Of a stretch of DNA of 64,000 nucleotides, positions 16,875-25,213 are shown piece after piece. The stretch is taken from assembly GCF_947090775.1 (NCBI RefSeq), contig NZ_OX352321.1:4216001-4280000 (forward strand), read 5' to 3'. A program made the position numbers and the translations under genes. Below the pieces are notes generated by a model, which saw nothing but the letters and a program-made list of their open reading frames with translations, was not told the origin of the DNA and did not search any database. How positions within the stretch are numbered: the first letter of the stretch is position 1; every line of letters begins with the position of its first letter. This DNA is from Pseudarthrobacter sp. MM222. GTDB taxonomy: Bacteria > Actinomycetota > Actinomycetes > Actinomycetales > Micrococcaceae.

Positions 16875-17417
16875 ATGGTTTTTGCCCCTGACACGGAAGT
16901 TGCCCTGCGCTCCGTGGTCAACCTCATCAACACCGCGGCCAATGGCGATGAGGAGCTGGCCACAACGGCGGACCTGGACCGCTTCCTGGCGGCAGAAGGC
17001 TTCACCGGCTCCCGGACCGGGGACGCGGCCGAACTCGCCAGTGTGCACCGCCTTCGGAGCGAGTTGGCGGAACTGTGGCTCGCTGAAGAAGCTGCGGCCG
17101 TGGACACCCTGAACCGGCTGCTGCGGGACGCCAGGGCGCTCCCCCAGCTCGTCAAGCACGATGGCTGGGACTGGCACCTGCACGCCACCACCCCGGAGGC
17201 TCCGCTGGCCGACCGGATGAGCACGGAGGCCGCCATGGCCCTGGTCGATGTGATCCGCAGCAAGGAGATGGACCGGCTGCTGGTCTGCACCGCGGAGGAC
17301 TGCGACGCGGTGGTGCTGGACCTCAGCCGCAACCGCTCCAAGCGCTACTGCGACACCGGAAACTGCGCGAACCGGGCGCATGTGGCGGCCTACCGGGCGC
17401 GCAAGGCGGCGTCCTGA
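16875..17417 (+). CDS. CGNR zinc-finger / ABATE-domain regulator
   Basis: The 180-residue protein starts MVFAPDTEVALRSVVNLINT behind GGTAAGGAG. An N-terminal ABATE-type helical domain (about 5-130) is followed by a C-terminal zinc finger, CTAEDCDAVVLDLSRNRSKRYC, and then the CGNR-like CDTGNCANRAHVAAYRARK. These proteins are thought to be transcriptional regulators. Divergence from the EamA exporter suggests it may control export, which is an inference. Confidence 0.87.
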   Translation: MVFAPDTEVALRSVVNLINTAANGDEELATTADLDRFLAAEGFTGSRTGDAAELASVHRLRSELAELWLAEEAAAVDTLNRLLRDARALPQLVKHDGWDWHLHATTPEAPLADRMSTEAAMALVDVIRSKEMDRLLVCTAEDCDAVVLDLSRNRSKRYCDTGNCANRAHVAAYRARKAAS

Positions 17418-17468
17418 CCGCGGCGGGATCGGGACGGCGGGCCCGCCGTTAAGCTGCGCCCCAGCGAA

Positions 17469-17837
17469 CTAGCGGAGCTCGTCCCGGGGCGTGCCGTCGG
17501 GGTTGGTGCCGGGGCCATCGGGATCGGGCCGTGGTGGGTAGCCGCCGGAACCGGAAGGTGACTTCCTGGAGCTGAGATTCACGCCGGATCCCTTGCCCAG
17601 GTGCTCGTCGTTGCCCTTGTAGCTCATTGCAAGCATGGCGGCCAGGACCAGGGTCACGATGAACGCGATGCCGGCTCCGGTGAAGGCAAGGTCGAACCGG
17701 GGCGTCTTGGCGCTGCCGCCGGAGGCGAAGATCAGGACGGCGAAGAAGGCGAGCACAGCCCAGAATGCGGAGAACAGGAGTGGTCCCTTGACCGAGGTCC
17801 GCAGGCTGCGCGGTTCTCCGGGTTTCTGCTGAGCCAA
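17469..17837 (-). CDS. Small membrane protein, two helices
   Basis: Starting at TTG 17837, 8 bases after AGGAGG, the 122-residue protein reads LAQQKPGEPRSL. It has one helix at about 20-40 (GPLLFSAFWAVLAFFAVLIF) and a second at about 52-72 (AGIAFIVTLVLAAMLAMSYK). A polar tail follows, rich in Gly, Pro and Asp (GYPPRPDPDGPGTNPDG). It is an actinobacterial-style hypothetical membrane protein, with the tail probably cytoplasmic. I do not recognise a named family. Confidence 0.65.
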   Translation of the reverse strand: MAQQKPGEPRSLRTSVKGPLLFSAFWAVLAFFAVLIFASGGSAKTPRFDLAFTGAGIAFIVTLVLAAMLAMSYKGNDEHLGKGSGVNLSSRKSPSGSGGYPPRPDPDGPGTNPDGTPRDELR

Positions 17838-17921
17838 GGTGCTTTCCTCCTGCAGCCGACGCCCGGGGGCGTGGCAGTTTTGATACCGCAATTGTTCTAC
17901 GCAGGGTAGAACCTGTCCCTA

Positions 17922-18515
17922 CTAGTTTACGGCCTCGATGGAATCGCGCCGCGCATCGTGCCGCAGCGTCAGTCCCCCCAGCATCCACAGCACGCCGGTG
18001 ATGATGGCGCCGCCACCGGCGACCCCGAGGAGCGCGTGCGGTCCGAGGTTGATGAAGAACGGCAGCGCCGCCGCCGTGCCGAGCCCGATCACGCCCGAAG
18101 CGATCCAGTCCCGCGCCAGCACGCTCCGGCCGCGGCCGATGATACCGAGGTACAGTTCTGCGGCGGCAGCCAGGCCCAGCCCGAGTGCCCCGAGGACTCC
18201 GAACACGAGGTTGCTGGAGAGCAGCCCGACGGCGGCACCGGTTCCGGCGAGCAGCGACCCTGCCGCGGAGAGGATCTTGCCGGATCGGGAGCCGCCGGGG
18301 AATCCCGATTTGTTGACGCTCCAGACCAGCACCGCTCCGGTGGCCAGCAGGTAGAGTCCGCCCGCCCAGCCCATCCCGGCTTCGGAGGGGGTGGCCCAGA
18401 ACACGGTCAGAGCACCGAAGCCCAGTGCGACGGCGGCCCGGACGAGCACGGGCCTCCAGAGGTCCGCGTCGGCGGGCAGGGCGGTGGACGCGTCAGGGTT
18501 TGCGGGGTGAGTCAC
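17922..18515 (-). CDS. Hypothetical membrane protein, about six helices
   Basis: The 197-residue protein has hydrophobic segments such as AAVALGFGALTVFWAT, GGLYLLATGAVLVWSV, LVFGVLGALGLGLAAAAELYLG and GVAGGGAIITGVLWMLGG. Between them lies a short basic loop (NKSGFPGGSRSGK). It precedes the two-helix membrane protein on the same strand and may be in one unit with it. No family is recognised. Confidence 0.65.
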   Translation of the reverse strand: MTHPANPDASTALPADADLWRPVLVRAAVALGFGALTVFWATPSEAGMGWAGGLYLLATGAVLVWSVNKSGFPGGSRSGKILSAAGSLLAGTGAAVGLLSSNLVFGVLGALGLGLAAAAELYLGIIGRGRSVLARDWIASGVIGLGTAAALPFFINLGPHALLGVAGGGAIITGVLWMLGGLTLRHDARRDSIEAVN

Positions 18516-18563
18516 CCGTCCAGTTTAGTGCGAAGCAGCTGCGGCGCATGTCGGGGCAACCGC

Positions 18564-19919
18564 TTACCGCACGCCGAGCACCATCCACCGGTCGGTCCGC
18601 GCCCGGAGGCCCAGCGTGAGGGCCCGGGCCAGCATGTAGCCCAGCGAGAAGGCCGCCCATAACCAAAGCAGCCCCGCGCCGCCGTCGGCCCCGGAAACGC
18701 GGACCGCCAGCAACAGCGGCAGGTAGAGGGCCAGGTTGACGACGCCTGCGACCGCCAGGTACTTCGCGTCCCCCGCCCCGATGAGCACGCCGTCCAGGAC
18801 GAAAACGTACCCGGCAACGGGCTGGCCCGCCGCGAGCACCCACAGGGCGAGCGTGAGTGCGGAGCGGACCTCCGCATCGGAGGTGAACAGGAGGCCGGCC
18901 CAGGGTGCGGCGGCAGCCAGCAGGATCCCGGTCAGCACGCCAAAGCCGAGGCCCCACCGGACCATCGTCCCGGTAAGCTCCCGCACCGCCGCCGCATGGC
19001 CCGCGCCGAGCTCCTTGCCGATCAGGGCCTGCGCCGCAATGGCCAGAGCGTCCAGCGCGAAGGCCAGGAAGGTGAACACGGTCATGGCAAGCTGGTGCGC
19101 TGCGAGGTTCACCGGGCCCTGGGCGGTGACCACGACGACCGTGGCCAGGATGGCGATCCGCAGGCTCAGCGTCCGCAGCATCAGCCACGAGCCCACCTTG
19201 GTCATGGACCGGATGCCCCGCCAGTCCGGCAGCAGGGGCACGCCGGAACTGCGGGCGTTGCGTCGCACCATTCCGACATAAACAAGGGCCATGGCCCACT
19301 GCGCGATGCTGGTGCCGACCGCGGAGCCCGTGACGGACCAGTGCAGCCCGTAGACCAGGAAAAGGTTCAGCACGATGTTCAGCGTGAACCCGGCAGCAGC
19401 GACTATGAGCGGAGTGCGGGTGTCCTGCAGGCCGCGCAGCACACCGGTGCCCGCAAAGATCAGCAGCATCGCAACGAGTCCGGGCATCGACCAGCGCAGG
19501 TAGTCCACAGCGAACATCCGCACCTCACCCCGGGCTCCCATGAGCTCCAGGAGCGGGTCGGCGGCTACGAAACCCACCGCGGCAAGAAGGGTCCCGAGCA
19601 GCAAGGCCAGCCAGACGCCGTCGCGCCCGGCCGCAAGGGCCTTGGGCAACTGCCCGCTGCCCACCGCCCGGGCCACCGCCGGCGTCGTGGAGTATGCGAG
19701 AAAAACCATCAGCCCGACTGCCGTATGCAGCACCGCGGAAGCCAGTCCGACGCCCGCCAACTGGGCCACGCCCAGATGGCCGACAATCGCAGAATCGGCA
19801 AGCAGGAACAGCGGTTCGGCGATCAAGGCGCCGAAGGCCGGGACGGCAAGACGGAAGATCTCGTGGCGGCGGCTGCCCGGGGACGGCAGCGTGGCGGAGG
19901 GCAGGGACGATGCGGGCAC
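18564..19919 (-). CDS. MATE-family efflux transporter (DinF-like)
   Basis: The 451-residue protein has 12 predicted helices in two MATE repeats. The first repeat opens FRLAVPAFGALIAEPLFLLADSAIVGHLG, which is the characteristic MATE/DinF start. A GVLRGLQDTRTPL loop follows helix 4, and the second repeat contains HQLAMTVFTFLAFALDALAIAAQALIGKELG. MATE pumps export cations or drugs using H+ or Na+. DinF is one branch and is often DNA-damage inducible; no LexA box was seen here. Confidence 0.88.
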   Translation of the reverse strand: MPASSLPSATLPSPGSRRHEIFRLAVPAFGALIAEPLFLLADSAIVGHLGVAQLAGVGLASAVLHTAVGLMVFLAYSTTPAVARAVGSGQLPKALAAGRDGVWLALLLGTLLAAVGFVAADPLLELMGARGEVRMFAVDYLRWSMPGLVAMLLIFAGTGVLRGLQDTRTPLIVAAAGFTLNIVLNLFLVYGLHWSVTGSAVGTSIAQWAMALVYVGMVRRNARSSGVPLLPDWRGIRSMTKVGSWLMLRTLSLRIAILATVVVVTAQGPVNLAAHQLAMTVFTFLAFALDALAIAAQALIGKELGAGHAAAVRELTGTMVRWGLGFGVLTGILLAAAAPWAGLLFTSDAEVRSALTLALWVLAAGQPVAGYVFVLDGVLIGAGDAKYLAVAGVVNLALYLPLLLAVRVSGADGGAGLLWLWAAFSLGYMLARALTLGLRARTDRWMVLGVR

Positions 19920-19978
19920 GGAACAACCCTAACCGCGGGGCGGGCGGCGCACCTGTGGCAGTCCATAAATCGTAATTA

Positions 19979-19992
19979 GTTGACATTTCAAC
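19979..19992. promoter_or_regulatory. Inverted repeat upstream of the DoxX gene
   Basis: GTTGA-CATT-TCAAC lies 6 bases before the AGGAGG ribosome binding site. It overlaps the position where a repressor would block transcription or translation initiation. Short AT-rich repeats of this kind are typical of MarR or HxlR operators, but no such regulator gene is next to it. Confidence 0.4.
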
Positions 19993-20013
19993 CAATCAGG
20001 AGGAAGACTTAAT

Positions 20014-20514
20014 GTGAACGCAACCGCTGAGCGGCACCACAAGACCCGCGCGGCTCCCCCTCACGAAACGGTATATTCCATGAACCAGTCCACCTTGACC
20101 ACCTCGGCCCGCACAATCCTGCGCCTCGTCACCGGCTTTCTCTTCGCCGCCCACGGCTGGCAGAAATTCAACGAATTCACCGTCGCCGGCACCCAGGCCT
20201 CGTTCGCGAAGATGGGCGTGCCGGCTGCGGAAGTGGCCGCCCCCGTAGTGGCCACCCTGGAACTGGTCGGGGGCATTGCGCTGATACTCGGTGTACTCAC
20301 CCGGGTGTTCGCAGTCCTCCTCACCCTCAACATGCTGGGCGCCCTGGTCCTGGTCCACGCCCCGGCCGGAGTCTTCGCCGCAACCGGCGGCTATGAGCTG
20401 GTACTGCTGCTGGCTACTGCAGCCCTGGCCGTCGCCCTCGTCGGAGCAGGCAAGGTGTCCGTCGATAAGGTGCTGTTCGGCCGGAGCGGATCGAAGCTCA
20501 GCGTCCTGGCCTAG
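20014..20514 (+). CDS. DoxX-family membrane protein
   Basis: Four helices of the DoxX fold are seen: TILRLVTGFLFAAHGWQKF, VATLELVGGIALILGVLTR, VFAVLLTLNMLGALVLVHA and YELVLLLATAALAVALVGAG. GTG 20014 (166 residues) is chosen because AGGAGG lies 10 bases upstream. An in-frame ATG at 20080 would give 144 residues, but has no good site and would remove a 22-residue polar tail. DoxX proteins act in redox or thiol-stress membrane complexes in some bacteria; the role here is open. Confidence 0.8.
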   Translation: MNATAERHHKTRAAPPHETVYSMNQSTLTTSARTILRLVTGFLFAAHGWQKFNEFTVAGTQASFAKMGVPAAEVAAPVVATLELVGGIALILGVLTRVFAVLLTLNMLGALVLVHAPAGVFAATGGYELVLLLATAALAVALVGAGKVSVDKVLFGRSGSKLSVLA

Positions 20515-20539
20515 GCTCCGGCTCCAAACGCAAGCACGC

Positions 20540-20576
20540 GACGTCGGGCGGTCACCATGGGTGGCCGCCCGGCGTC
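20540..20576 (+). terminator. Hairpin downstream of the DoxX gene
   Basis: GACGTCGGGCGGTCACC pairs closely with GGTGGCCGCCCGGCGTC around a short loop. There is no T run, so it may act as a factor-dependent or weak terminator or as a 3' stabiliser. Confidence 0.5.
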
Positions 20577-20683
20577 GTCTCCGGACGTGGTCATGGCGTC
20601 GCTGCTGATTGCTTATGGCGGCCGGCGTGGCCTTTGTGTCGCTGGCCCGGGCCGGTTCAGACGAGCATCAGTAAACTGCCAGC

Positions 20684-21709
20684 ATGAGTGAGACAGCCGC
20701 CAATTCCGTCACCCTGCGTTTCCTTGCAGCCCCCACCGACTTGGGCCACAGCGGGTCCGTCGACGCCGGCACGGTGCTGGAGTGGGTAGACAAGGCCGCC
20801 TACGCCGCCGCCGTCGGCTGGTCGAAGTCCTACTGCGTGACGGCCTACGTGGGGAACATCCATTTCGCGGACCCCGTCAATAGCGGCGACATGGTGGAAG
20901 TCGAGGCCACCATCGTCTACACGGGACGGTCCTCGATGCACATCCGCACCGTGGTGTCCTCGGGCGACCCCAAAGGCGGCCCTGCCACGATGCGCAGCCA
21001 GTGCATGGTGATCTTCGTGGCCGTCGGCGAGGACGGCAAGCCCGTTTCCGTACCGCATTTCGAGCCTGCAACGCCGGAGGAGATAGAACAGCGCGACCAC
21101 GCCGTGGCCAGGATCAAGGTCCGCGAGGACATCGTCCGGGCCATGAATGCACAGGCATATACCGACGCCGGTACGGCCGAACGCGTGGTCCTGCGGTTCA
21201 TGGCGGCCCCCACGGACGTTAACTGGGGCGGCAAAGTCCACGGTGGCATCGTGATGAAATGGATCGACGAGGCGGCCTACGTGTGCGCGTCCCGCTACTG
21301 CGGGCTGGACACCGTGGCGGTATTTTCCGGCGGCGTGCGCTTCTACCGGCCGCTGCTGATCGGCCACGTCGTGGAAGTCGAGGCCCGGCTGGTCTACACG
21401 GGCACCAAGGGCATGCATGTTGCCGTCCATGTCCGCTCAGGCGACCCCAAGGGACGCGAGCTGAATCTCACCACGTACTGCCTGACCGTGATGGTTGCCC
21501 GCGATAGAACCGGCACGTCGGTCCCCATCCCGCAATGGAGTCCGCAGTCCGAAGAGGACAAGCGGCTGCACGCCCACGCCCGCGAGCTGCTCGAAATCCG
21601 CGGACGCGCGCCGGGGAACCGGCTGCCCAACCACCTGCTCCCGGCGGCCGGTCCGCAGCCATCCGCCGGGCCCGGCTCAGCGGCCGGGCCGGCCGGAGCG
21701 GACGCCTAG
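20684..21709 (+). CDS. Tandem hotdog acyl-CoA thioesterase
   Basis: The 341-residue protein has two YciA-like hotdog domains. The second (about 165-290) has the canonical NWGGKVHGGIVMKWIDEAAYVCA and FYRPLLIGHVVEVEA blocks. The first (about 8-125) aligns with it (VTLRFLAAPTDLGHSGSVDAGTVLEWVDKAAY) but has HSGSVDAG in place of NWGGKVHGG, so it may be structural rather than catalytic. A Pro/Ala-rich tail of about 40 residues follows. It hydrolyses acyl-CoA to acid and CoA; chain-length preference is unknown. It converges with dnaB. Confidence 0.86.
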   Translation: MSETAANSVTLRFLAAPTDLGHSGSVDAGTVLEWVDKAAYAAAVGWSKSYCVTAYVGNIHFADPVNSGDMVEVEATIVYTGRSSMHIRTVVSSGDPKGGPATMRSQCMVIFVAVGEDGKPVSVPHFEPATPEEIEQRDHAVARIKVREDIVRAMNAQAYTDAGTAERVVLRFMAAPTDVNWGGKVHGGIVMKWIDEAAYVCASRYCGLDTVAVFSGGVRFYRPLLIGHVVEVEARLVYTGTKGMHVAVHVRSGDPKGRELNLTTYCLTVMVARDRTGTSVPIPQWSPQSEEDKRLHAHARELLEIRGRAPGNRLPNHLLPAAGPQPSAGPGSAAGPAGADA

Positions 21710-21713
21710 AAGC

Positions 21714-23099
21714 CTAGAAGCCGCCCCCGCCGCCCGCATCGGCCGCCATGTTGGCAAAGCGCGAGTAGTGCCCCTGGAAGGCCACCACAATGTCCTTGGT
21801 CGGGCCGTTACGGTGCTTGGCGATGAGGATGTCCGCCTCACCGGCGCGCGGGGATTCCTTGTCATAGACATCCTCGCGGTGCAGGAGGATAACCATGTCG
21901 GCGTCCTGCTCGATGGAGCCGGACTCGCGCAGGTCCGAGACCATGGGCCGCTTGTCCTGGCGCTGCTCGGACCCGCGGTTCAGCTGCGAGAGGGCGATCA
22001 CGGGGACCTGCAGCTCCTTGGCGAGCAGTTTCAGCGCACGCGAAAATTCGGACACTTCCTGCTGGCGCGACTCGACTTTCTTGCCCGAGCTCATGAGCTG
22101 CAGGTAGTCCAGGATCACGAGTTTCAGGTCGTGCTGCTGCTTGAGGCGCCGGCACTTGGCGCGGATTTCCATCAGCGACATGTTGGGGCTGTCGTCAATG
22201 AACAGCGGCGCATCATTCATCCGGCCCATGGTGGTCGCGATCTTCGACCATTGCTCGTCCTTGATGGTGCCCTTGCGGAGATCCTGGAGACCGATGGTCG
22301 CCTCGGCGGACAGCAGGCGCATGGCGATCTCGTTCCGGCCCATTTCCAGCGAGAACATCACGGTGGCGAGGTTGTTCTTGATGGCGGCCGAGCGGGCGAA
22401 GTCGAGGGCGAAGGTGGACTTACCGACGGCCGGACGGGCGGCAATGACGATCATCTGGCCGGGGTGCAGTCCGTGGGTAAGTTCGTCCAGTTCATAGAAC
22501 CCAGTGGGGACGCCGGTCATTCCCTCCCCGCGATGGCCCGAGGCCTCGATCTCGTCGACGGTGGATTCCATCACGTCCTTCAGGACCACATAGTCTTCGG
22601 CCGTGCGGCGCTCCGCCACGGCGTACACCTCGGCCTGGGCCTGGTTGACCAGGTCCTCAACCTCACCGTCCTGGCCATAACCGAGCTGCACGATTTTCGT
22701 CCCGGCGTTCACGAGCCGGCGCAGCACTGCGCGCTCCGCGACGATCTCGGCGTAGTAGCCGGCGTTGGCTGCCGTCGGGACGGTCTGGATCAGCTCGTGC
22801 AGGTACGCAGGGCCGCCAATCCGGTTGATCTCGCCGCGCTTTGTCAGTTCATCCGAGACCGTAACGGCGTCGGCAGGTTCACCGCGGCCGTAAAGGTCGA
22901 TGATGGCCTCGTAGACCGTCTCGTGCGCCGGCCGGTAGAAGTCCTGGCCGCGCAGGATTTCGACGACGTCGGCGATGGCGTCCTTGGACAGCATCATGCC
23001 GCCCAGCACCGATTGCTCCGCCGGGATGTCCTGCGGGGGCTTGCGGCTGCCTTCGGATCCTCGCGTACCCTCGACCGTGTCCAGATGCGTTACTGACAA
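21714..23099 (-). CDS. dnaB: Replicative DNA helicase DnaB
   Basis: The 461-residue hexameric helicase unwinds DNA at the replication fork. The N-terminal domain begins DIPAEQSVLGGMMLSKDAI. The RecA-like domain has Walker A ARPAVGKST near residue 220, Walker B LVILDYLQLM, and the GSIEQDADMVILLHRED block near the end. TTG 23099 is chosen because GGAGG lies about 9 bases upstream and the product starts in the family-typical SVTHLDTV. An in-frame ATG 20 codons earlier has no such site. There is no intein. DnaA boxes lie in the upstream gap. Confidence 0.95.
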   Translation of the reverse strand: MSVTHLDTVEGTRGSEGSRKPPQDIPAEQSVLGGMMLSKDAIADVVEILRGQDFYRPAHETVYEAIIDLYGRGEPADAVTVSDELTKRGEINRIGGPAYLHELIQTVPTAANAGYYAEIVAERAVLRRLVNAGTKIVQLGYGQDGEVEDLVNQAQAEVYAVAERRTAEDYVVLKDVMESTVDEIEASGHRGEGMTGVPTGFYELDELTHGLHPGQMIVIAARPAVGKSTFALDFARSAAIKNNLATVMFSLEMGRNEIAMRLLSAEATIGLQDLRKGTIKDEQWSKIATTMGRMNDAPLFIDDSPNMSLMEIRAKCRRLKQQHDLKLVILDYLQLMSSGKKVESRQQEVSEFSRALKLLAKELQVPVIALSQLNRGSEQRQDKRPMVSDLRESGSIEQDADMVILLHREDVYDKESPRAGEADILIAKHRNGPTKDIVVAFQGHYSRFANMAADAGGGGGF

Positions 23100-23392
23100 A
23101 ACTGCCGTCCTCCATTGTGTGCCGCGGCGGATAATCTTCGCCGGCGGCGCGTAAGCCATCTGCCTTGGTGCCAGTGACGTCCAGCCCGGCGCGTACCGAT
23201 GGGACCAGTCCTATCAGTCGGCACCGACAGTTCTGCCGCCCGATGCCGGGATCCAAGGCGCAGATCCGGCGTGAGGCCCCGCGGCTTCCGTGGGCAGGGA
23301 CCCAGGCGAACCGGATTTCCGCATCCGCCGCCCGATCTCCAGCAACGGTATCCCCCAGCCGGGCAGGCACCAAGACGACCGGACACCACCCC

Positions 23393-23699
23393 TGTGGATA
23401 AGCTGTGCACTACCGCTCCATGCTTGTGCACAGCCTGTGGGAACAGCTGTGGATAGAAAAATTGTTCTCCCCGAAATACCGCGCTGACCTGCGGAAACAC
23501 TGTCTTTACCTTGTGGACACAAAAATATTTTCGGAATTTTTCATCCACAGCCCAGGCCCCGGGCTGGGGATATGCCCGGGTCTCGGGTGGCACATCAGGG
23601 CTGAAATATTCACATTTGGTGAGGGGTGTCACGCCTTTACCGGGAATTGACGCCACCTTTAGCGCCCTGTATGCAAGCGCCAGAATATGCTGTGGACAA
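23393..23699. promoter_or_regulatory. Cluster of DnaA boxes upstream of dnaB
   Basis: The 625-base gap from 23100 to 23724 has no supported gene. It contains TGTGGATAA (23393-23401, perfect), TGTGGATAG (23448), TGTGGACAC (23512), TCATCCACA (23541) and TGTGGACAA (23691, complement of TTGTCCACA, the form favoured in high-GC actinobacteria). Between 23448 and 23545 the DNA is clearly AT-rich for this genome. The first three and the last face one way and the fourth the other. This fits DnaA control of dnaB or a DnaA-titration site. Confidence 0.6.
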
Positions 23700-23724
23700 C
23701 CGCAATCTGGCATAAGCTCTAAGC

Positions 23725-24192
23725 ATGGGCGAAGTCTTGCTGGTCATCCTCCCTGCCCTTATCCTGGCGGCAGTCCTCTGGGCGTTCGCCACGGCCCTCA
23801 AACCCCGCGATTTCGGCATGTCGGACGCGGAGCGCTATCAGCTCGAGCTGGCCGCCCGCTCGCAGGCGCACTATGCGGCGCAGGTCCAGGCTGCCACTGC
23901 GGCGCGGGCCCGGGTGGACGCCGTGACCCGTCCCAGCCAGAATGAGCAACAGCAGTCCCAGCAGGCCGATCACGCCCGCGCGGCCCTGCGCGCCCAGGTC
24001 GGCTCCGCGCCGGCCGTGGGCCAGCACGGCTATCAGGGCCCGGTTTTGCCGGGCGGGCAGCTGAACCCCCAGTTCGCCCTCCAGCTGCAGTCCCTGGCTC
24101 GCGACGGCAAGAAGATCCAAGCCATCAAGCTGCTGCGGCAGGCGACCCATTCAGATCTTTTGACCGCCAAGAAATACGTAGATCGGCTGTAG
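23725..24192 (+). CDS. Membrane-anchored protein with an L7/L12 C-terminal-like domain
   Basis: A single N-terminal helix (EVLLVILPALILAAVLWAFA) is followed by a Gln/Ala-rich segment (about 45-95) that may be coiled or disordered. The C-terminal KKIQAIKLLRQATHSDLLTAKKYVDRL resembles the end of ribosomal protein L7/L12 (KIxAIKxxRxxTxxxLxxAKxxVD). The 155-residue protein lacks the L7/L12 dimerisation domain, so it is not the ribosomal protein itself. It is followed 3 bases later by a second protein of the same design. Function is unknown. Confidence 0.7.
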   Translation: MGEVLLVILPALILAAVLWAFATALKPRDFGMSDAERYQLELAARSQAHYAAQVQAATAARARVDAVTRPSQNEQQQSQQADHARAALRAQVGSAPAVGQHGYQGPVLPGGQLNPQFALQLQSLARDGKKIQAIKLLRQATHSDLLTAKKYVDRL

Positions 24193-24195
24193 TAC

Positions 24196-24768
24196 ATGGA
24201 ATCCCTGATCATCCCCGTCCTGATTCTGGCACTCGTCGGGGCCGGCGTAGTGCTGGCAGCCAAGGCAATCGGCCGGCGAGGGAACAAGGTTCTGCCTGGT
24301 TCTACGCCGCCGCCCAGTCGAGATTCCGTTGAGCTGGCCCGCGCCGCAGCGGCCAAACTGGACCAGGAACAGCACCGGCGTCTCTACGCGCTCATCGCAC
24401 AAGGTCAGGCAATGGCCGCCATCAAGCTCTACTTCGAGAGCACGGGAGAAGGGCTGCGCGCTTCCCGCGACGCCGTCGGGGCCCTGGCCGCCCACCCCCA
24501 GCCCTTCCGGCCGCCCACTGCAGAGCAGGCCCCCAGTGAGGACGAGGACGATACCCCACAGCGCTTCCCGTACCGCTACCGCGCAATCGCCAGCAAGGGC
24601 GACGTTACTCGCGAGGTCAGCAGCAACATGCTCAACGACGAGATCTATGGCAGGATCCGCACCCTCGCCAAGAGCGGCGACACGGAGGCGGCGGCCACCG
24701 CGCTGACCCGCCACTCGGACATTTCCATGAAGCAGGCCCTCGAGTTCATCGCCCTGCTGGACGATTGA
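24196..24768 (+). CDS. Second membrane-anchored L7/L12-like protein
   Basis: The 190-residue protein has an N-terminal helix (SLIIPVLILALVGAGVVLAA), then two short helical modules. LIAQGQAMAAIKLYFESTGEGLRASRDAVGAL again resembles the L7/L12 tail, and IRTLAKSGDTEAAATALTRHSDISMKQALEFI looks like a diverged repeat of it. It starts 3 bases after the preceding gene's stop, so the two are co-translated and probably interact. Function is unknown. Confidence 0.7.
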   Translation: MESLIIPVLILALVGAGVVLAAKAIGRRGNKVLPGSTPPPSRDSVELARAAAAKLDQEQHRRLYALIAQGQAMAAIKLYFESTGEGLRASRDAVGALAAHPQPFRPPTAEQAPSEDEDDTPQRFPYRYRAIASKGDVTREVSSNMLNDEIYGRIRTLAKSGDTEAAATALTRHSDISMKQALEFIALLDD

Positions 24769-24807
24769 GCCCTCGGCGGCAGGAGCTCCGCGGCCGGCTT
24801 TCGCAGG

Positions 24808-25152
24808 CTAGAAGTCGAACATCTCGCCCAGCCAGCCTTCCTTCTTCTTGGGCCGGCGGCGGTCATCGTAGCGTGGCTGGTCGTACCGGGGCCGGTCCCG
24901 GCGCTCGTCATAGTGGCGGTCATCCCGGCGCGGTTCGACGCTGTAGAGCGGGGGCGGGAGATGCCCGGCCGGGGGCGACTGGGGTGAGGCTGCCGGGGCC
25001 GGCGAGGCGCCCATCAGGTCCGCCGCGCGGTCGATGATCTTGTCGAGCTCACCGCGGTCCAGCCACACGCCCCGGCATTGCGGGCAGTAGTCGATTTCGA
25101 CGCCGCTTCGTTCACTCATGATCAGGTCTATTGAATCCACAGGACACTTCAT
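24808..25152 (-). CDS. TFIIB-type zinc-ribbon protein
   Basis: The 114-residue protein begins MKCPVDSIDLIMSERSGVEIDYCPQCRGVWLDRGELDKII, the zf-TFIIB family block. The second Cys of the first knuckle is Asp (CPVD), leaving Cys3, Cys23 and Cys26; this CPVD form is, to my recollection, common in this family. A Pro linker follows, then a charged tail of DDR/RYDQPRYDDRR repeats and KKKEGWLGEMFDF. Role unknown, possibly nucleic-acid binding. Confidence 0.8.
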   Translation of the reverse strand: MKCPVDSIDLIMSERSGVEIDYCPQCRGVWLDRGELDKIIDRAADLMGASPAPAASPQSPPAGHLPPPLYSVEPRRDDRHYDERRDRPRYDQPRYDDRRRPKKKEGWLGEMFDF

Positions 25153-25213
25153 GTCCCGGACAACGAGCGGGCCGCCGGAATCGTTCGCAGCCGCGCCCGC
25201 CGGGGCGCTGGCG

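Noticed and set aside
21495..23096. Long open frame on the + strand opposite dnaB
   Set aside because: It is antisense to the unmistakable dnaB coding sequence and has no recognisable domain. Such frames arise from the GC-rich codon bias of the real gene.
23393..23699. The DnaA-box cluster as the chromosomal origin oriC
   Set aside because: Actinobacterial oriC lies between dnaA and dnaN, neither of which is here. The cluster is described instead as a DnaA-binding region.
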